DNA of 64,000 nt. It comes from Salvia splendens (lineage: Eukaryota > Streptophyta > Magnoliopsida > Lamiales > Lamiaceae). The stretch is taken from positions 10,471,708 to 10,535,707 of the forward strand of contig NC_056052.1 in NCBI RefSeq assembly GCF_004379255.2, written 5' to 3'. Shown one piece after another: positions 29,304-41,553 of the stretch. Made by a program: the position numbers and the translations under genes. A model generated the notes under the pieces. It did not search any database, had not been told where the DNA came from, and saw only the letters and a list, made by a program, of their open reading frames with translations. Numbering within the stretch: the first letter of the stretch is position 1; every line of letters starts with the position of its first letter.

Positions 29304-31904
29304 TTACATAAACATTTCTGGGTATTGTTCTCTCATTTTTTCCTCTAACTCCCATGTTGCCTCTTCTTGTCCATGGTGATTCCACAAAACTTTCACTGCT
29401 GATATTGACTTATTCCGTAACTGTTGTATCTTTTGATCAAGGATAGCTATAAGTTTCTCTTCATAGTTTAAATCTGGTGTTAGACTAACCTCTTCATAGT
29501 GGATTATGTGCTTCGGGTCATAAACATATTTCCGGAGTTGAGATACATGAAACACGTTGTGTACATTCTCAAGGCTTGGTGGTAATGCCAAACGATATGC
29601 CACCGGACCTACTTCGTCAAGAATCTCGTAAAGCCCGATGAAACGTGGCTTCAATTTTCCTTTGATTCCAAACCTAGTCATCCCTTTAGAAGGAGATACC
29701 TTCAAAAACACCTTAACTCCGATGTTAAACTTCAACTCCGTCCGACGTGCATCGACATAAGACTTTTTCCGATCTTGTGCCTCCTTGATTCTCAATCGGA
29801 TTTGTTTCACGATCTCAATCATGTCATTTATCAAATCTGGACCTAGCATCTTTCTTTCACCAACTTCATCCCAGTAAAGTGGCGATCTGCACTTCCTTCC
29901 ATATAATGCCTCGTATGGTGCCATTTCAATGGTCGCCTGGTAGCTATTGTTGTATGCAAATTCTATCAAGGGCAAAACGGATTCCCAACTACCTCCCTTT
30001 TTCCATTATGACTGCTCGTAACATATCTTCTAGGGCCTGAATCGTTCTTTCTGTCTGTCCATCCGTTTGTGGATGAAATGCTGTGCTAAAATTTAGTATT
30101 AAGCCCAGTTCCTTCTGCAAGCTTTTCCAAACCTTTGAGGTGAGTTTCGGATCTCGATCCGATGTGATTGTTATCGGGATTCCATGCAGGCGTATGATCT
30201 CTTGGACATACAACTGAGCTAACTTCCCTGACCCATAAGTGATGTGAATGGGAATGAAATGAGCACACTTGGTAAGGCGGTCAACGATAACCCAGATAGT
30301 GGTATGTCCTCGTTTGGTTTTAGGCAGACCTATTATAAAGTCCATTGTTATATGATCCCATTTCCACTCAGGGATTTCTAAAGGTTGCAATTTCCCATAA
30401 GGTCATTGGTGCAATGCCTTAACTTGCTGGCATGCTAGGCATCTTTCCACGACCATGGTAACGCTTCTTTTCATACCATCCCACCAAAATTTCTTTTTCA
30501 AGTCTTGATACATCTTGGTGCTCCCTGGATGGGCAGTATACGGTGTGTCATGAGCTTCACTCAAAATCTTATTTCTGAGCTCGTCATTATTTGGCACACA
30601 GATTCTTCCATCGAAGGTGAGAGCATTGTCTGTTTCTTCTTTAAAAATTTTTTCATCACCAGATCGTACTTTTGCTCGAATCTTTTCCATGATGTCATCT
30701 TGTCTTTGTGCATTTATAATTTGAGTTCTCAAATCTGGTTCCATCACTAAGGTGGAAATCCTTGCTTCCACTGTTTCAGGTGGTTGTACTACTTCCAGCC
30801 CCATTTTGTCGAATTCTCACCATAGTTCTTCTTCTTGAGTGATCACCACTGCCAATTGATGAGATTTTCGACTAAGAGCATCGGCTACCACATTAGCCTT
30901 GCCTGGGTGGTAGTTTATGCCACAATCGTAATCTTTCACTAATTCAAGCCATCTTCTCTGTCGCATATTCAATTCCTTTTGTTCAAAGAAGTATTTGAGA
31001 CTTTTATGATCAGTGAAAATCTCACATCGAACTCCATAAAGGTGGTACCTCCATATTTTCAGAGCATGTACTACCGCGGCTAATTCCAAATCATGCGTTG
31101 GGTAATTCATCTCTTGGGGCCTCAGTTGCCGTGACGCATAAGCAATTACTTTCCCATTTTGCATCAACACACAACCCAACCCATTCTTTGAGGCATCAGT
31201 GTAAACTACATAGTTTGTTAATGATTCAGGGACTGCTAACACCGGAGCTGTTGTTAGTTTTTCCTTCAGTAGTCGGAAACTGTGTTCACATTCTGATGTC
31301 CACACAAACTTGATGCCCTTTTTAAGTTGTTGCGTCATTGGCCTAGCAATCTTGGAGAAACCTTCAATGAACCTTCTGTAGTAGCCGGCCAACCCAAGGA
31401 AGCTTCGAATTTCATTAGGGGTGGTTGGTGATTTCCAGTTTTGTATAGCCTCCACTTTTTCCGAATCTACTCGAATGCCTTCCGCAGTTACCAAGTGTCC
31501 AAGGAAGTTCACCTCATTTAGCCAAAATTCACATTTGCTAAATTTTGCATAGAGCTTTTCAGTCCTCAAGGTTTCTAATGCAACTCTGAGATGTTCTTCA
31601 TGTTCCTTTACACCCTTCGAGTAGATGAGTATATCGTCTATGAAGACCAAGACGAACTTATCCAGATAGGGATGAAATATGCGATTCATGAGATCCATAA
31701 ATACAGCAGGGGCATTAGTCAATCCAAAAGGCATTACTAAAAATTCATAGTGACCATATCGGGTGCGAAAAGTCGTTTTGGGTACATCTTCTGGCCGAAT
31801 CTTTAACTGATGATAGCCAGATCTTAAATCCATTTTGGAGAATACACAAGCACCTCTGAGCTGATCGAACAAATCGTCTATCCTCGGCAATGGGTATTTA
31901 GTCT
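29304..31904 (-). pseudogene. Tekay pol, 3' part: RT, RNase H, integrase, chromodomain
   Basis: Continuation of the pol frame split at 31905. [14 protein letters not shown] at the start, [17 protein letters not shown], the [10 protein letters not shown] catalytic box (about 31625), and [15 protein letters not shown]. RNase [26 protein letters not shown] and [10 protein letters not shown]. Integrase: zinc finger (HPGSTKMY, CLACQQVK) at 30403-30600; core with MDFIIGLP, SDRDPKLTS and HPQTDGQTER at 29989-30390; then the GPY region. The C-terminus (VAYRLALPP, then [19 protein letters not shown]) is a chromodomain, placing the element in the Tekay/Del group. Damage: TGA at 30814-30816, TGA at about 30400, and a 1-bp frameshift near 29996 in a short homopolymer. 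Otherwise full length. Confidence 0.95.
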
Positions 31905-31909
31905 TAAGT

Positions 31910-34592
31910 TGTCACGACCGCGCTTCCTAAGGAAAGGAAGCACGGGGAATCGTGACTAGTGGGGGAATTAAGAAGCGGGGAAGAAAGGGAAACAATCAAA
32001 GAAGTACGACATATCGATCGAAATACGAAATTTCATTTATCAACAGGGTTCCAAATCCCGAAGGTACATAACGTGAATGACATAGTTTGACAATTCAAAG
32101 GAAATCAAAGAAATTCCTAAACTTGGCATAGCGGAAGCATTTGAGAGTTAGCTACTACTATGTACGAAGACACAATAGCAACCCGATCATTTATTGAATA
32201 CTGTCTCTGTCCAATGCTCAACATCCTCCGTCCCCCGTCCACGCTCAACCTGCACATAGGGAAAACATATGCAGGGGCTGAGTACTTGATGCACTCAGTG
32301 AACTCATGCCCGGAATACATTCATCGTTAAGATATGTCAAGCCATCATTGAGTGAAATTCGGGTTTTACTTTAAAAGGCCGAGAAACACTAAATCATTCC
32401 TTAAAAGGTGTCTGCAGACACATATCATTATCATCCTCCATCATATACCATATCTGAACCATCATGTGAAACGAGAATGTGGCCACAAACTCGATCACTG
32501 GACCGGCCGACCACAAAGGACGGTTCACGATCCCCATCAGTGCACTAGTCCGAGTAGAGACTCACTCCCTAGTCAGACCCGAATTCGTTAACCATCAAAG
32601 TCTAGTAGGACATTATCCTAGTAGACAATCAGATAGGCAATTCAAAACATAAAATACGGCATGACATACTATTTTAACCGCCCTTATCTCACCATAACAT
32701 ATCATTTCAAATAAAAGAGTTTAAGTAATAAAGCCCACCTCAAAAGCTTATGATTTCCGTAAAAAGTTCCTCGTTCTGACTTTTAGCGTGCGTGCAAACC
32801 ACCTTCTCGGAAAATACATAAAATTCATATCAATCTCGGTAACAAAAACCATTTTAGAATGCATGCACTCTAATTAAATCTTTTAATTCATTTTCTCGGT
32901 TTTCGTGCATTTTCAGTTATTCGGCGGCCGCCCAAGGCATCGCGTGCGACGCCGGTCGGCCGCTTACGCTCGTTCTTTTCCTCCGTTGGCTCCTCGTATT
33001 TTCCATGTCGTCGGAATAATTTCTAAAAATTATTCAAGCGCATGCTTAACTTTTCGTAATTATTTACCGTTGAAAAAGTATCATTTCATACTTAGGTAAA
33101 TTATTCATTCTTCAAAAAGTCTTCCGGGAATTAATTAAATAATTTCCCCCGATAAAATTTTATTTATCGGCCCAAGAGATTAAATTCCTTAGCCACTTTA
33201 TTTCTCCAAAATTAATTAGTGAGCCCATCAAATTAAAAGAAAAGCCCAAAAATTAATTAAAGTTCCAATTAATTATTAAAAGGCACAACTACAAAATTTA
33301 AATCAAGGCCCACTTCACAAAAAAACAAAAGAGGCCCAACTCTATCTTCTTCCTCCAACATACTTTCTCTCTCTCTCTCTCTCTCCCCCCTTTCTCTCTC
33401 CCCGTCGTTCTCTCTCTGTCTCGGCCATCCGACCGCCACCACTGCCGTCGCCGTCGTTCTCCCTCTGGCTCGCCCCCGTCGCTGCTTGATCCGCCTGCCG
33501 CCGCAGCTTGAATCGCCGGGGTTGCTGTGCCGTCGCGGAGTCGCCGTCGGGAAGCTGCTGCGTAACCGTGATGCCGCTGCTGCCGTGACGCAGCTGCGGG
33601 ATCGCCACGACGCCGCCGCTGCCGCGAGGAAGAGGAGCTACCGCCGTCGCCACCAGGAGCCGTCGCCTGCCCCGGATCGTCGAGCACGGCTGTCCGCCGT
33701 TGCTCGTCGCCGCCGGCGGGTCTTTCTCCACCGAAACCACTCCGATTCGTCACGCTACGCGCGTTATATTTATAAAGTTACGTTCTTTCCCAGTTTCGGT
33801 TATATACGGCGATCGTTCGGTTATTTCTTAGTTGTTTTCTTACTTGGATTGATTATGGAAGTATTATGAAACAAGGCTATATGAAATGCTATATTAAACT
33901 CATGCTTTGAGGGTGGAAAAGATAATATACCTCAAGATTGTTGAAAAATGGTGGAAGAATACACAAGATGGTGGTGCAAGCTTCCTCCTTCTCTCTCGGC
34001 AAATTTCCTCTCGGTGCTTCTTTTTTCCTTTCTTTGTTGTGTAATGTGAAGTGTTTAGGGAATGGTTTAAGGATGTAGTGGGTGTCTCTTGAGTTGTGGA
34101 AGTAGTGGGGGAGGATAGAGGGATGGAAAAAGGAGAGTCTTCCCTATGGAAGAGGAAACCGTCGGCCACCTTGTGAGAGAGAGGAAGAAGGAAAAGCTTT
34201 TGGGCTTGAAAAAATTATTAAATCCTATGTTGTTGGGCTCAATTAAATATATTTTGGTTTGGGCTCAAAAGATAAATTGGAAGCCCAAGTTAGTAACATA
34301 CTATTATTTGGTGGCTTTAAAAAGTAATAAGAATCCAATTATTTTGTATTTAATTGGACTTCAAATTTATTTTGGAAAGTCCAAAATAAATTCATACCTT
34401 ATAATTTTTTTCGTATTTTCCCTCGTCAATTAAAAATTCACGGGAACTTTATTAAATTTCGTTATCTTGTCTTCACAACGATTAAAAACGCCCAACGCAA
34501 AATTATAATATTTGGTGTTGTTCCAAATATAATTTCTTCGACCGTTCCTCGATTTACGTGCGTCATCTTCCATAAAAAGTACGTGCATTACA
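31910..34592 (-). repeat. 3' LTR of nested element
   Basis: Plus-strand ends TGTCACGACCGC and ...TGCATTACA. It has a GC-rich island (about 33420-33760) preceded by CT repeats and flanked on both sides by GCCCA/TGGGC motifs. It differs from the other LTR by scattered substitutions and a few indels, with a different last 14 bp. Confidence 0.94.
33170..33420 (+). promoter_or_regulatory. Promoter-like module antisense in nested LTR
   Basis: Five GCCCA-type motifs (about 33170-33330), then a (TC)n run from about 33362, then a GC-rich island. The same order occurs in the paired LTR at 39140-39390. Its orientation is opposite to the element. Activity is inferred from resemblance only. Confidence 0.3.
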
Positions 34593-34629
34593 TTCTACCC
34601 ACCTTAACAGAAATTTCGTCCCGAAATTT
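34593..34629 (-). other. Polypurine tract and adjacent hairpin (nested element)
   Basis: GTTAAGGTGGGTAGAA at 34593-34608 on the minus strand precedes the 3' LTR. AAATTTCG-GGA-CGAAATTT lies at 34611-34629. Confidence 0.8.
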
Positions 34630-35711
34630 GCTCATCTTATACTATCATCAATCATACTCCATTCATCATCACGTCCAACATCATTTGCATAAACATTTCT
34701 CATTTAAAAACATTTTACCTTCTCTCTTGTTGAGCGCGGCGAGACGTCACGCCCGCATTTTCACCACATTTTGTTGCTCAAGATCCAATATCTAGAGGTA
34801 TAGCATAATGTTCGATCCCTTAGCAACTCGCTATTAGCGGTATGTAAAAGCTGAAAAAAAATTTAACACCTCGTGTTCGTGGTTATATCGTTGCCTCTAG
34901 TTGGTGTATCACTTTTATGCATATCTGGTTATGGAAATTTATTCCCCGTGTGCATTCGAAAAGCTCAACCTCACTCTTTCCTCCAATTCCAGTATCAAGA
35001 ACTCGAAAATTGATCAAACAGTCTTACTTGGATATAAACTGATTTCAAAATTGTAGCAACACTGCTGAAAGTATCTTAATCAAAAAAAGCTGCAGAATTG
35101 ATCAAGAAAACAAGAACAACATTTCTAGCTCGACTCTTCTTAATCTCATCACCAACTTGAGAAAATTGGTTTGTAAACAAAGCAAGGACTAAAGCCATTG
35201 AACTTAACACATCCATTATGAGATTTAAATGGTTTAAACGGTATCAAATAAAATCCATAGAGCTTGGGAATTTACTTCTGATGAGAGCTCGAAAGAATAT
35301 GAGATAGGTCATGAAAACATGATGAAACTGAATTAAGTCTCAAATTCCATAGTAGGCTGCCAAATAAGATATTCAATTGTCAAATCAATGTGCAAAATAT
35401 CAGCATCAATGAATGATGGCTCAAACATGTCATGACATGAGGTGATCAATCGTGGGAGGGTTTAGAAGCATAGACAAATGTCATGATGTAGCACTGATAA
35501 TGGTTCGACGACATCAGGTTATTGAATAATGAAATCACATCAATGGATTCACAGGTTTGCAACCAACGTGAAGTGAACTTTTTAGGAAAATCGGCTAGAT
35601 CAAACATATTAAGGAAAAAGAGAACACGATAGCCTTCACTTGGTGTTGCAGAAAGAAAAATCATTGAGCATGAAACAATATATGTAGTGAAACTGAGCTA
35701 AAAAAAATTCA
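34630..35711 (-). other. Non-coding internal region, part 1
   Basis: No gene. Homologous in part to 13440-13930 of the other long-LTR element. Small frames here are chance. Confidence 0.6.
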
Positions 35712-36168
35712 CGTGACTAGTGGGGGAATTAAGAAGCGGGGAAGAAAGGGAAACAATCAAAGAAGTACGACATATCGATCGAAATACGAAATTTCATTTA
35801 TCAACAGGGTTCCAAATCCCGAAGGTACATAACGTGAATGACATAGTTTGACAATTCAAAGGAAATCAAAGAAATTCCTAAACTTGGCATAGCGGAAGCA
35901 TTTGAGAGTTAGCTACTACTATGTATGAAGACACAATAGCAACCCGATCATTTATTGAATACTGTCTCTGTCCAATGCTCAACATCCTCCGTCCCCCGTC
36001 CACGCTCAACCTGCACATAGGGAAAACATATGCAGGGGCTGAGTACTTGATGCACTCAGTGAACTCATGCTCGGAATACATTCATCGTTAAGATATGTCA
36101 AGCCATCATTGAGTGAAATTCGGGTTTTACTTTAAAAGGCCGAGAAACACTAAATCATTCCTTAAAAG
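35712..36168 (-). repeat. LTR fragment inside the internal region
   Basis: 457 bp matching 31951-32407 of the element's own LTR almost exactly and in the same orientation. It lacks both LTR ends and the last 41 bp next to the primer site. Probably a template switch during reverse transcription or a later conversion. Confidence 0.9.
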
Positions 36169-37866
36169 ATGTACAAAAGTTCAAAGAAGAATATTCCATC
36201 CTTTGAAGAAACATGTATGGAGATATGATCATACTGAAGGTCATAACTGCAAACAACTTTAGGAATGAAGTTCAATAACGAAAGCTCATAAGGTCAAAAT
36301 ATTGTCCTTACGAAAGATGAATCAAAGAAGACTACTAATCAAGATGTCCAAAGTTACAAAGGCCAGCACCAATTTTTAAGAACTGCAAGTGAGTCATGAC
36401 TCGATATAGGAAAAGAAATAATGGGCATTACTTGCGATTTGTGAGTCGAACAAGGTCTTAAATAGACGAGGGCTCACTGTTAATTGAAAGGTTCCAAAAA
36501 AATATTTCTTAGAATCCAAGTAAGTACTGTTGATTAAAATCATTCATTCTAGCTACGAAAGTCACACTCCCTCGCTCGTCTTTCTGAGGCCGAACATGGT
36601 AACATCATTTTAAGAAACCGTGGATTCCAAGTTGACATTCATCACGTCATTACAACCGAATAATTGTAGTCAATCAAAGGCCATATCTTCTTAATATTCT
36701 TGCATATTATAACAACCATTCTCTTAAAACATTTTCGTCATCCGTGTGCTTCTCTGCCTCCAATAAAGGTCGTCTCCATCGTGTTGCTACTTTTAGCAAA
36801 ATTATGCGAGATAATGTTATATTAATTTGCATCGCGAGTATGATCTCTTGTCGTTGCATAGCTACATCACTTAGCATCAGTTCTTCTTGTCTCGCACCTT
36901 TTTCGTGTTTGAAGCTTCATTTTATCTTCTCTATCCTCATCTTCTTGAAATCTTCCTCGCATTTTTTCCTTATCGTTCACGAAAAACGATAGAAAATAGT
37001 AAAATGGTTCACACACTAAGCTTGCTCTAACGTTTCGCGTCATTCCAAAGAAATAACAAAAGTTCACTGGTCCACCGACCTCCATTCGCATTCTCGCTCT
37101 CCTTGCCTCGTCGTGCCTTGACACATTAGGGATTCACCCACACCTTTCAGATTCTCGTTGGTTTTCATCGCTCGGGAAAGCGATGGATAAATTGTCAACT
37201 TACAACTATGGTTCGCGCACGTTTCATCTAGCTTAGTCTTAGGCACTCTAAGTTCACAACACATTTCACCACCTCATAGATCAACAAATATCACATTTAA
37301 AGTCATTCATACCTCAAATAACAAGTATAATACATAACATTTCGCTTCCCAGTACCCAGTGCTTTCACATTTCACATCTACTTTCAAAACAACCATTTTC
37401 TTCAAAACTCACACTTTTCTCAAATATTTCAACATCTCACTTTCAACTTTGAAGTACAAGTTTTGAATCAAAACTCAATATATACTTGAACATCAACTTT
37501 CATCTTTCATGTAAAAACAAACAATCCATCGTCCCTCATCAAAACTCGTTCTTTTCTCAAACATTAGCAAATACTCTTCTCAACTCGAAATCAATCTCTC
37601 AAAGAAAGATTCTACTTCCTCCTTCTTATAAAAATTTTCTCCTCTTTCTTTCTCAAAATTTTTCTCGTCGTCCTTTCTCCGAAACTTTCTCATAAAAATT
37701 TTCCCATAGAAAATATATTACCTCTTTCTCGGTTGAGCATGGTGAAGCGGGATGTTGAGCCTTCAATACACAATTATTACTTTAATTTATTATCATTTTA
37801 GTCTAGCGAAACAAGTCTAGACTAAGACTGAATAAGACTCTCGGGTCCAGAGCGGAAAGAAAAATT
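36169..37866 (-). other. Non-coding internal region, part 2
   Basis: About 1.7 kb with no recognisable coding sequence, A/T- and C-rich, ending at the primer site. Parts resemble 14350-15750 of the other long-LTR element. Confidence 0.55.
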
Positions 37867-37878
37867 GCTCTGATACCA
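37867..37878 (-). other. Primer binding site, initiator-Met tRNA
   Basis: TGGTATCAGAGC on the minus strand, 3 bp inside the 5' LTR. Confidence 0.93.
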
Positions 37879-37881
37879 TTC

Positions 37882-40562
37882 TGTCACGACCGCGCTTCCT
37901 AAGGATAGGAAGCACGGGGAATCGTGACTAGTGGGGGAATTAAGAAGCGGGGAAGAAAGGGAAACAATCAAAGAAGTACGACATATCGATCGAAATACGA
38001 AATTTCATTTATCAACAGGGTTCCAAATCCCGAAGGTACATAACATGAATGACATAGTTTGAAAATTCAAAGGAAATCAAAGAAATTCCTAAACTTGGCA
38101 TAGCGGAAGCATTTGAGAGTTAGCTACTACTATGTATGAAGACACAATAGCAACCCGATCATTTATTGAATACTGTCTCTGTCCAATGCTCAACATCCTC
38201 CGTCCCCCGTCCACGCTCAACCTGCACATAGGGAAAACATATGCAGGGGCTGAGTACTTGATGCACTCAGTGAACTCATGCCCGGAATACATTCATCGTT
38301 AAGATATGTCAAGCCATCATTGAGTGAAACTCGGGTTTTACTTTAAAAGGCCGAGAAACACTAAATCATTCCTTAAAAGGTGTCTGCAGACACATATCAT
38401 TATCATCCTCCATCATATACCATATCTGAACCATCATGTGAAACGAGAATGTGGCCACAAACTCGATCACTGGACCGGCCGACCACAAAGGACGGCTCAC
38501 GATCCCCATCAGTGCACTAGTCCGAGTAGGGACTCACTCCCTAGTCAGACCCGAATTCGTTAACCATCAAAGTCTAGTAGGACATTATCCTAGTAGACAA
38601 TCAGATAGGCAATTCAAAACATAAAATACGGAATGACATACTATTTTAACCACCCTTATCTCACCATAACATATCATTTCAAATAAAAGAGTTTAAGTAA
38701 TAAAGCCCACCTCAAAAGCTTAGGATTTCCGTAAAAAGTTCCTCGTTCTGACTTTTAGCGTGCGTGCAAACCACTTTCTCGGAAAATACATAAAATTCAT
38801 ATCAATCTCGGTAACAAAAACCATTTTAGAATGCATGCACTCTAATTAAATCTTTTAATACATTTTTTCGGTTTTCGTGCATTTTCAGTTATTCGGCGGC
38901 CGCCCAAGGCATCGCGTGCGACGCCGGTCGGCCGCTTACGCTCGTTCTTTTCCTCCGTTGGCTCCTCGTATTTTCCATGTCGTTGGAATAATTTCTAAAA
39001 ATTATTCAAGCGCATGCTTAACTTTTCGTAATTATTTACCGTTGAAAAAGTATCATTTCATACTTAGGTAAATTATTCATTCTTCAAAAAGTCTTCCGGG
39101 AATTAATTAAATAATTTCCCCGATAAAATTTTATTTATCGGCCCAAGAGATTAAATTCCTTAGCCACTTTATTTCTCCAAAATTAATTAGTGAGCCCATC
39201 AAATTAAAAGAAGAGCCCAAAAATTAATTAAAGTTCCAATTAATTATTAAAAGGCCCAACTACAAAATTTAAATCAAGGCCCACTTCACAAAAAAACAAA
39301 AGAGGCCCAACTCTATCTTCTTCCTCCAACATACTTTCTCTCTCTCTCTCTCTCTCTCCCCCTTTCTCTCTCCCCGTCGTTCTCTCTCTGTCTCGGCCAT
39401 CCGACCGCCACCACTGCCGTCGCCGTCGTTCTCCCTCTGGCTCGCCCCGTCGCTGCTTGATCCGCCTGCCGCCGCAGCTTGAATCGTCGGGTTGCTGTGC
39501 CGTCGCGGAGTCGCCGTCGGGAAGCTGCTGCGTAACCGTGATGCCGCTGCTGCCGTGACGCAGCTGCGGGATCGCCACGACGCCGCCGCTGCCGCGAGGA
39601 AGAGGAGCTACCGCCGTCGCCACCAGGAGCCGTCGCCTGCTCCGGATCGTCGAGCACGGCTGTCCGCCGTTGCTCGTCGCCGCCGGCGGGTCTTTCTCCA
39701 CCGAAACCACTCCGATTCGTCACGCTACGCGCGTTATATTTATAAAGTTACGTTCTTTCCCAGTTTCGGTTATATACGGCGATCGTTCGGTTATTTCTTA
39801 GTTGTTTTCTTACTTGGATTGATTATGGAAGAATTATGAAACAAGGCTATATGAAATGCTATATTAAACTCATGCTTTGAGGGTGGAAAAGATAATATAC
39901 CTCAAGATGGTTGAAAAATGGTGGAAGAATACACAAGATGGTGGTGCAAGCTTCCTCCTTCTCTCTCGGTAAATTTCCTCTCAGCGCTTCTTTTTTCCTT
40001 TCTTTGTTGTGTAATGTGAAGTGTTTAGGGAATGGTTTAAGGATGTAGTGGGTGTCTCTTGAGTTGTGGAAGTAGTGGGGGAGGATAGAGGGATGGAAAA
40101 AGGAGAGTCTTCCCTATGGAAGAGGAAACCGTCGGCCACCTTGTGAGAGAGAGGAAGAAGGAAAAGCTTTTGGGCTTGAAAAAATTATTATATCCTATGT
40201 TGTTGGGCTCAATTAAATATATTTTGGTTTGGGCTCAAAAGATAAATTGGAAGCCCAAGTTAGTAACATACTATTATTTGGTGGCTTTAAAAAGTAATAA
40301 GAATCCAATTATTTTGTATTTAATTGGACTTCAAATTTATTTTGGAAAGTCCAAAATAAATTCATACATTATAATTTTTTTCGTATTTTCCCTCGTCAAT
40401 TAAAAATTCACGGGAACTTTATTAAATTTCGTTATCTTGTCTTCACAACGATTAAAAACGCCCAACGCAAAATTATAATATTTGGTGTTGTTCCAAATGT
40501 AATTCCTTCGACCGTTCCTCGATTTACGTGCGTTATCATCCATAAAAAGTACGGGCGCTGCA
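37882..40562 (-). repeat. 5' LTR of nested element
   Basis: 2681 bp, TGTCACGACCGC...GGGCGCTGCA on the plus strand, followed by the target duplication TAAGT. It carries the same GC-rich island and CT-rich run (about 39340-39730). Confidence 0.94.
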
Positions 40563-41553
40563 TAAGTGTTAGCTTGTTCAGTTCCCTATAGTCAATACAC
40601 ATTCTTAGCGATCCATCTTTCTTTTTGACAAAGATTACAGGAGCTCCCCATGGTGAAGTGCTAGGTCTGATAAAGCCTAGATCCATGAGTTCCTGTAACT
40701 GTATCTTGAGTTCTCCTAATTCCTTTGCCGCCATCCGGTATGGTGCTTTCGATATTGGGGCAGATCCAGGTTCCAAATCAATGTTAAATTTCAGTTATCT
40801 ATCAGGTGGTAACCCATGTAGAACATCAGGAAACACGTCTGGAAACTCACACATGACGTTCACATCCCCGATTTCTATTTTTTTCTTATGTTCCTCGTTC
40901 AGGTAAACGAGGTAAGCGGGATACCCTTTTCTTATTAATGTTGTTTCTTGTAAGGCAGAGATTATGGATTTTCGTTTATTCATGCTGACCCCATAGAAGC
41001 TTGTTCGTTCTTCGCTTGTGTTTTGAAAGAAAATTTTTCTCTCTTTGCATTGGATGGTGACATGGTTTTCGGCCAACCAATCCATTCCTAGTATAAGGTC
41101 AACATCACACATTTTCAAGACCTTCAAATTACTAACTAGGATCCTATGTTCCCTCAATAAAACTTCTATGTTCGAGCAAGTTCAAGTGATTTCTATAATT
41201 CCTCCGATGGGTGAGGTTACCTTAATTTTATATTCAGCTTGTTCAGTACGCAGTTTCAAGGTATCAACACAAGAGTCCGATATGAAAGAATGTGAAGCGC
41301 CAGTATCAAATAACAAAATGACAGGCATGTCAAGTAGCATGGCCATACCTGCCAGATTTCCTTTTTCTCCATCAGGCTGCCCCGCCTCAGTGCGTAGGCC
41401 CTGGCCTGTGTTGGGAGCCTCACTTGATGGTGTTGCGGACATCGTGGGGGTTATTGCTGACCTTTCTGAGGTTGTGCATTTACCGCCCATAGCAGGGAGT
41501 GTTGTCCTAGTGGATAGGGTCCTGTACCCCTTCCATAAGACTTGGTTAGACAA
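40563..41553 (-). pseudogene. Tekay pol, 5' part: protease and start of RT
   Basis: Aspartic protease at about 41182-41360 with the active-site motif LLFDTGASHSFI, then VDLILGMDWLAENH near 41090, the linker, and the RT start ([44 protein letters not shown]), where the nested element cuts in. All pieces share one frame, interrupted by a TGA near 41180 and a TAA near 40793. Protein continuity resumes at 31904 (KYPLPRIDD). A frameshift separates it from gag upstream. Confidence 0.92.

Larger units (their letters stand above)
31910..40562 (-). mobile_element. Nested non-coding LTR retrotransposon
   Basis: Inserted into the RT gene of the Tekay element with a perfect 5-bp target duplication TAAGT (31905-31909 and 40563-40567). 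8653 bp: 3' LTR 31910-34592, internal 34593-37881, primer site 37867-37878, 5' LTR 37882-40562. LTRs are 2683 and 2681 bp and nearly identical. No gag or pol is present: it is a large non-autonomous derivative that must have used proteins from a related element. It shares its non-coding core with the element at 8265-18930. Confidence 0.95.

Noticed and set aside
33298..33869. Gly/Arg/Ser-rich frames in the nested LTR GC island, also at 39240-39839
   Set aside because: Low-complexity translations of a CpG-rich island, open on both strands and in several frames; no domain.
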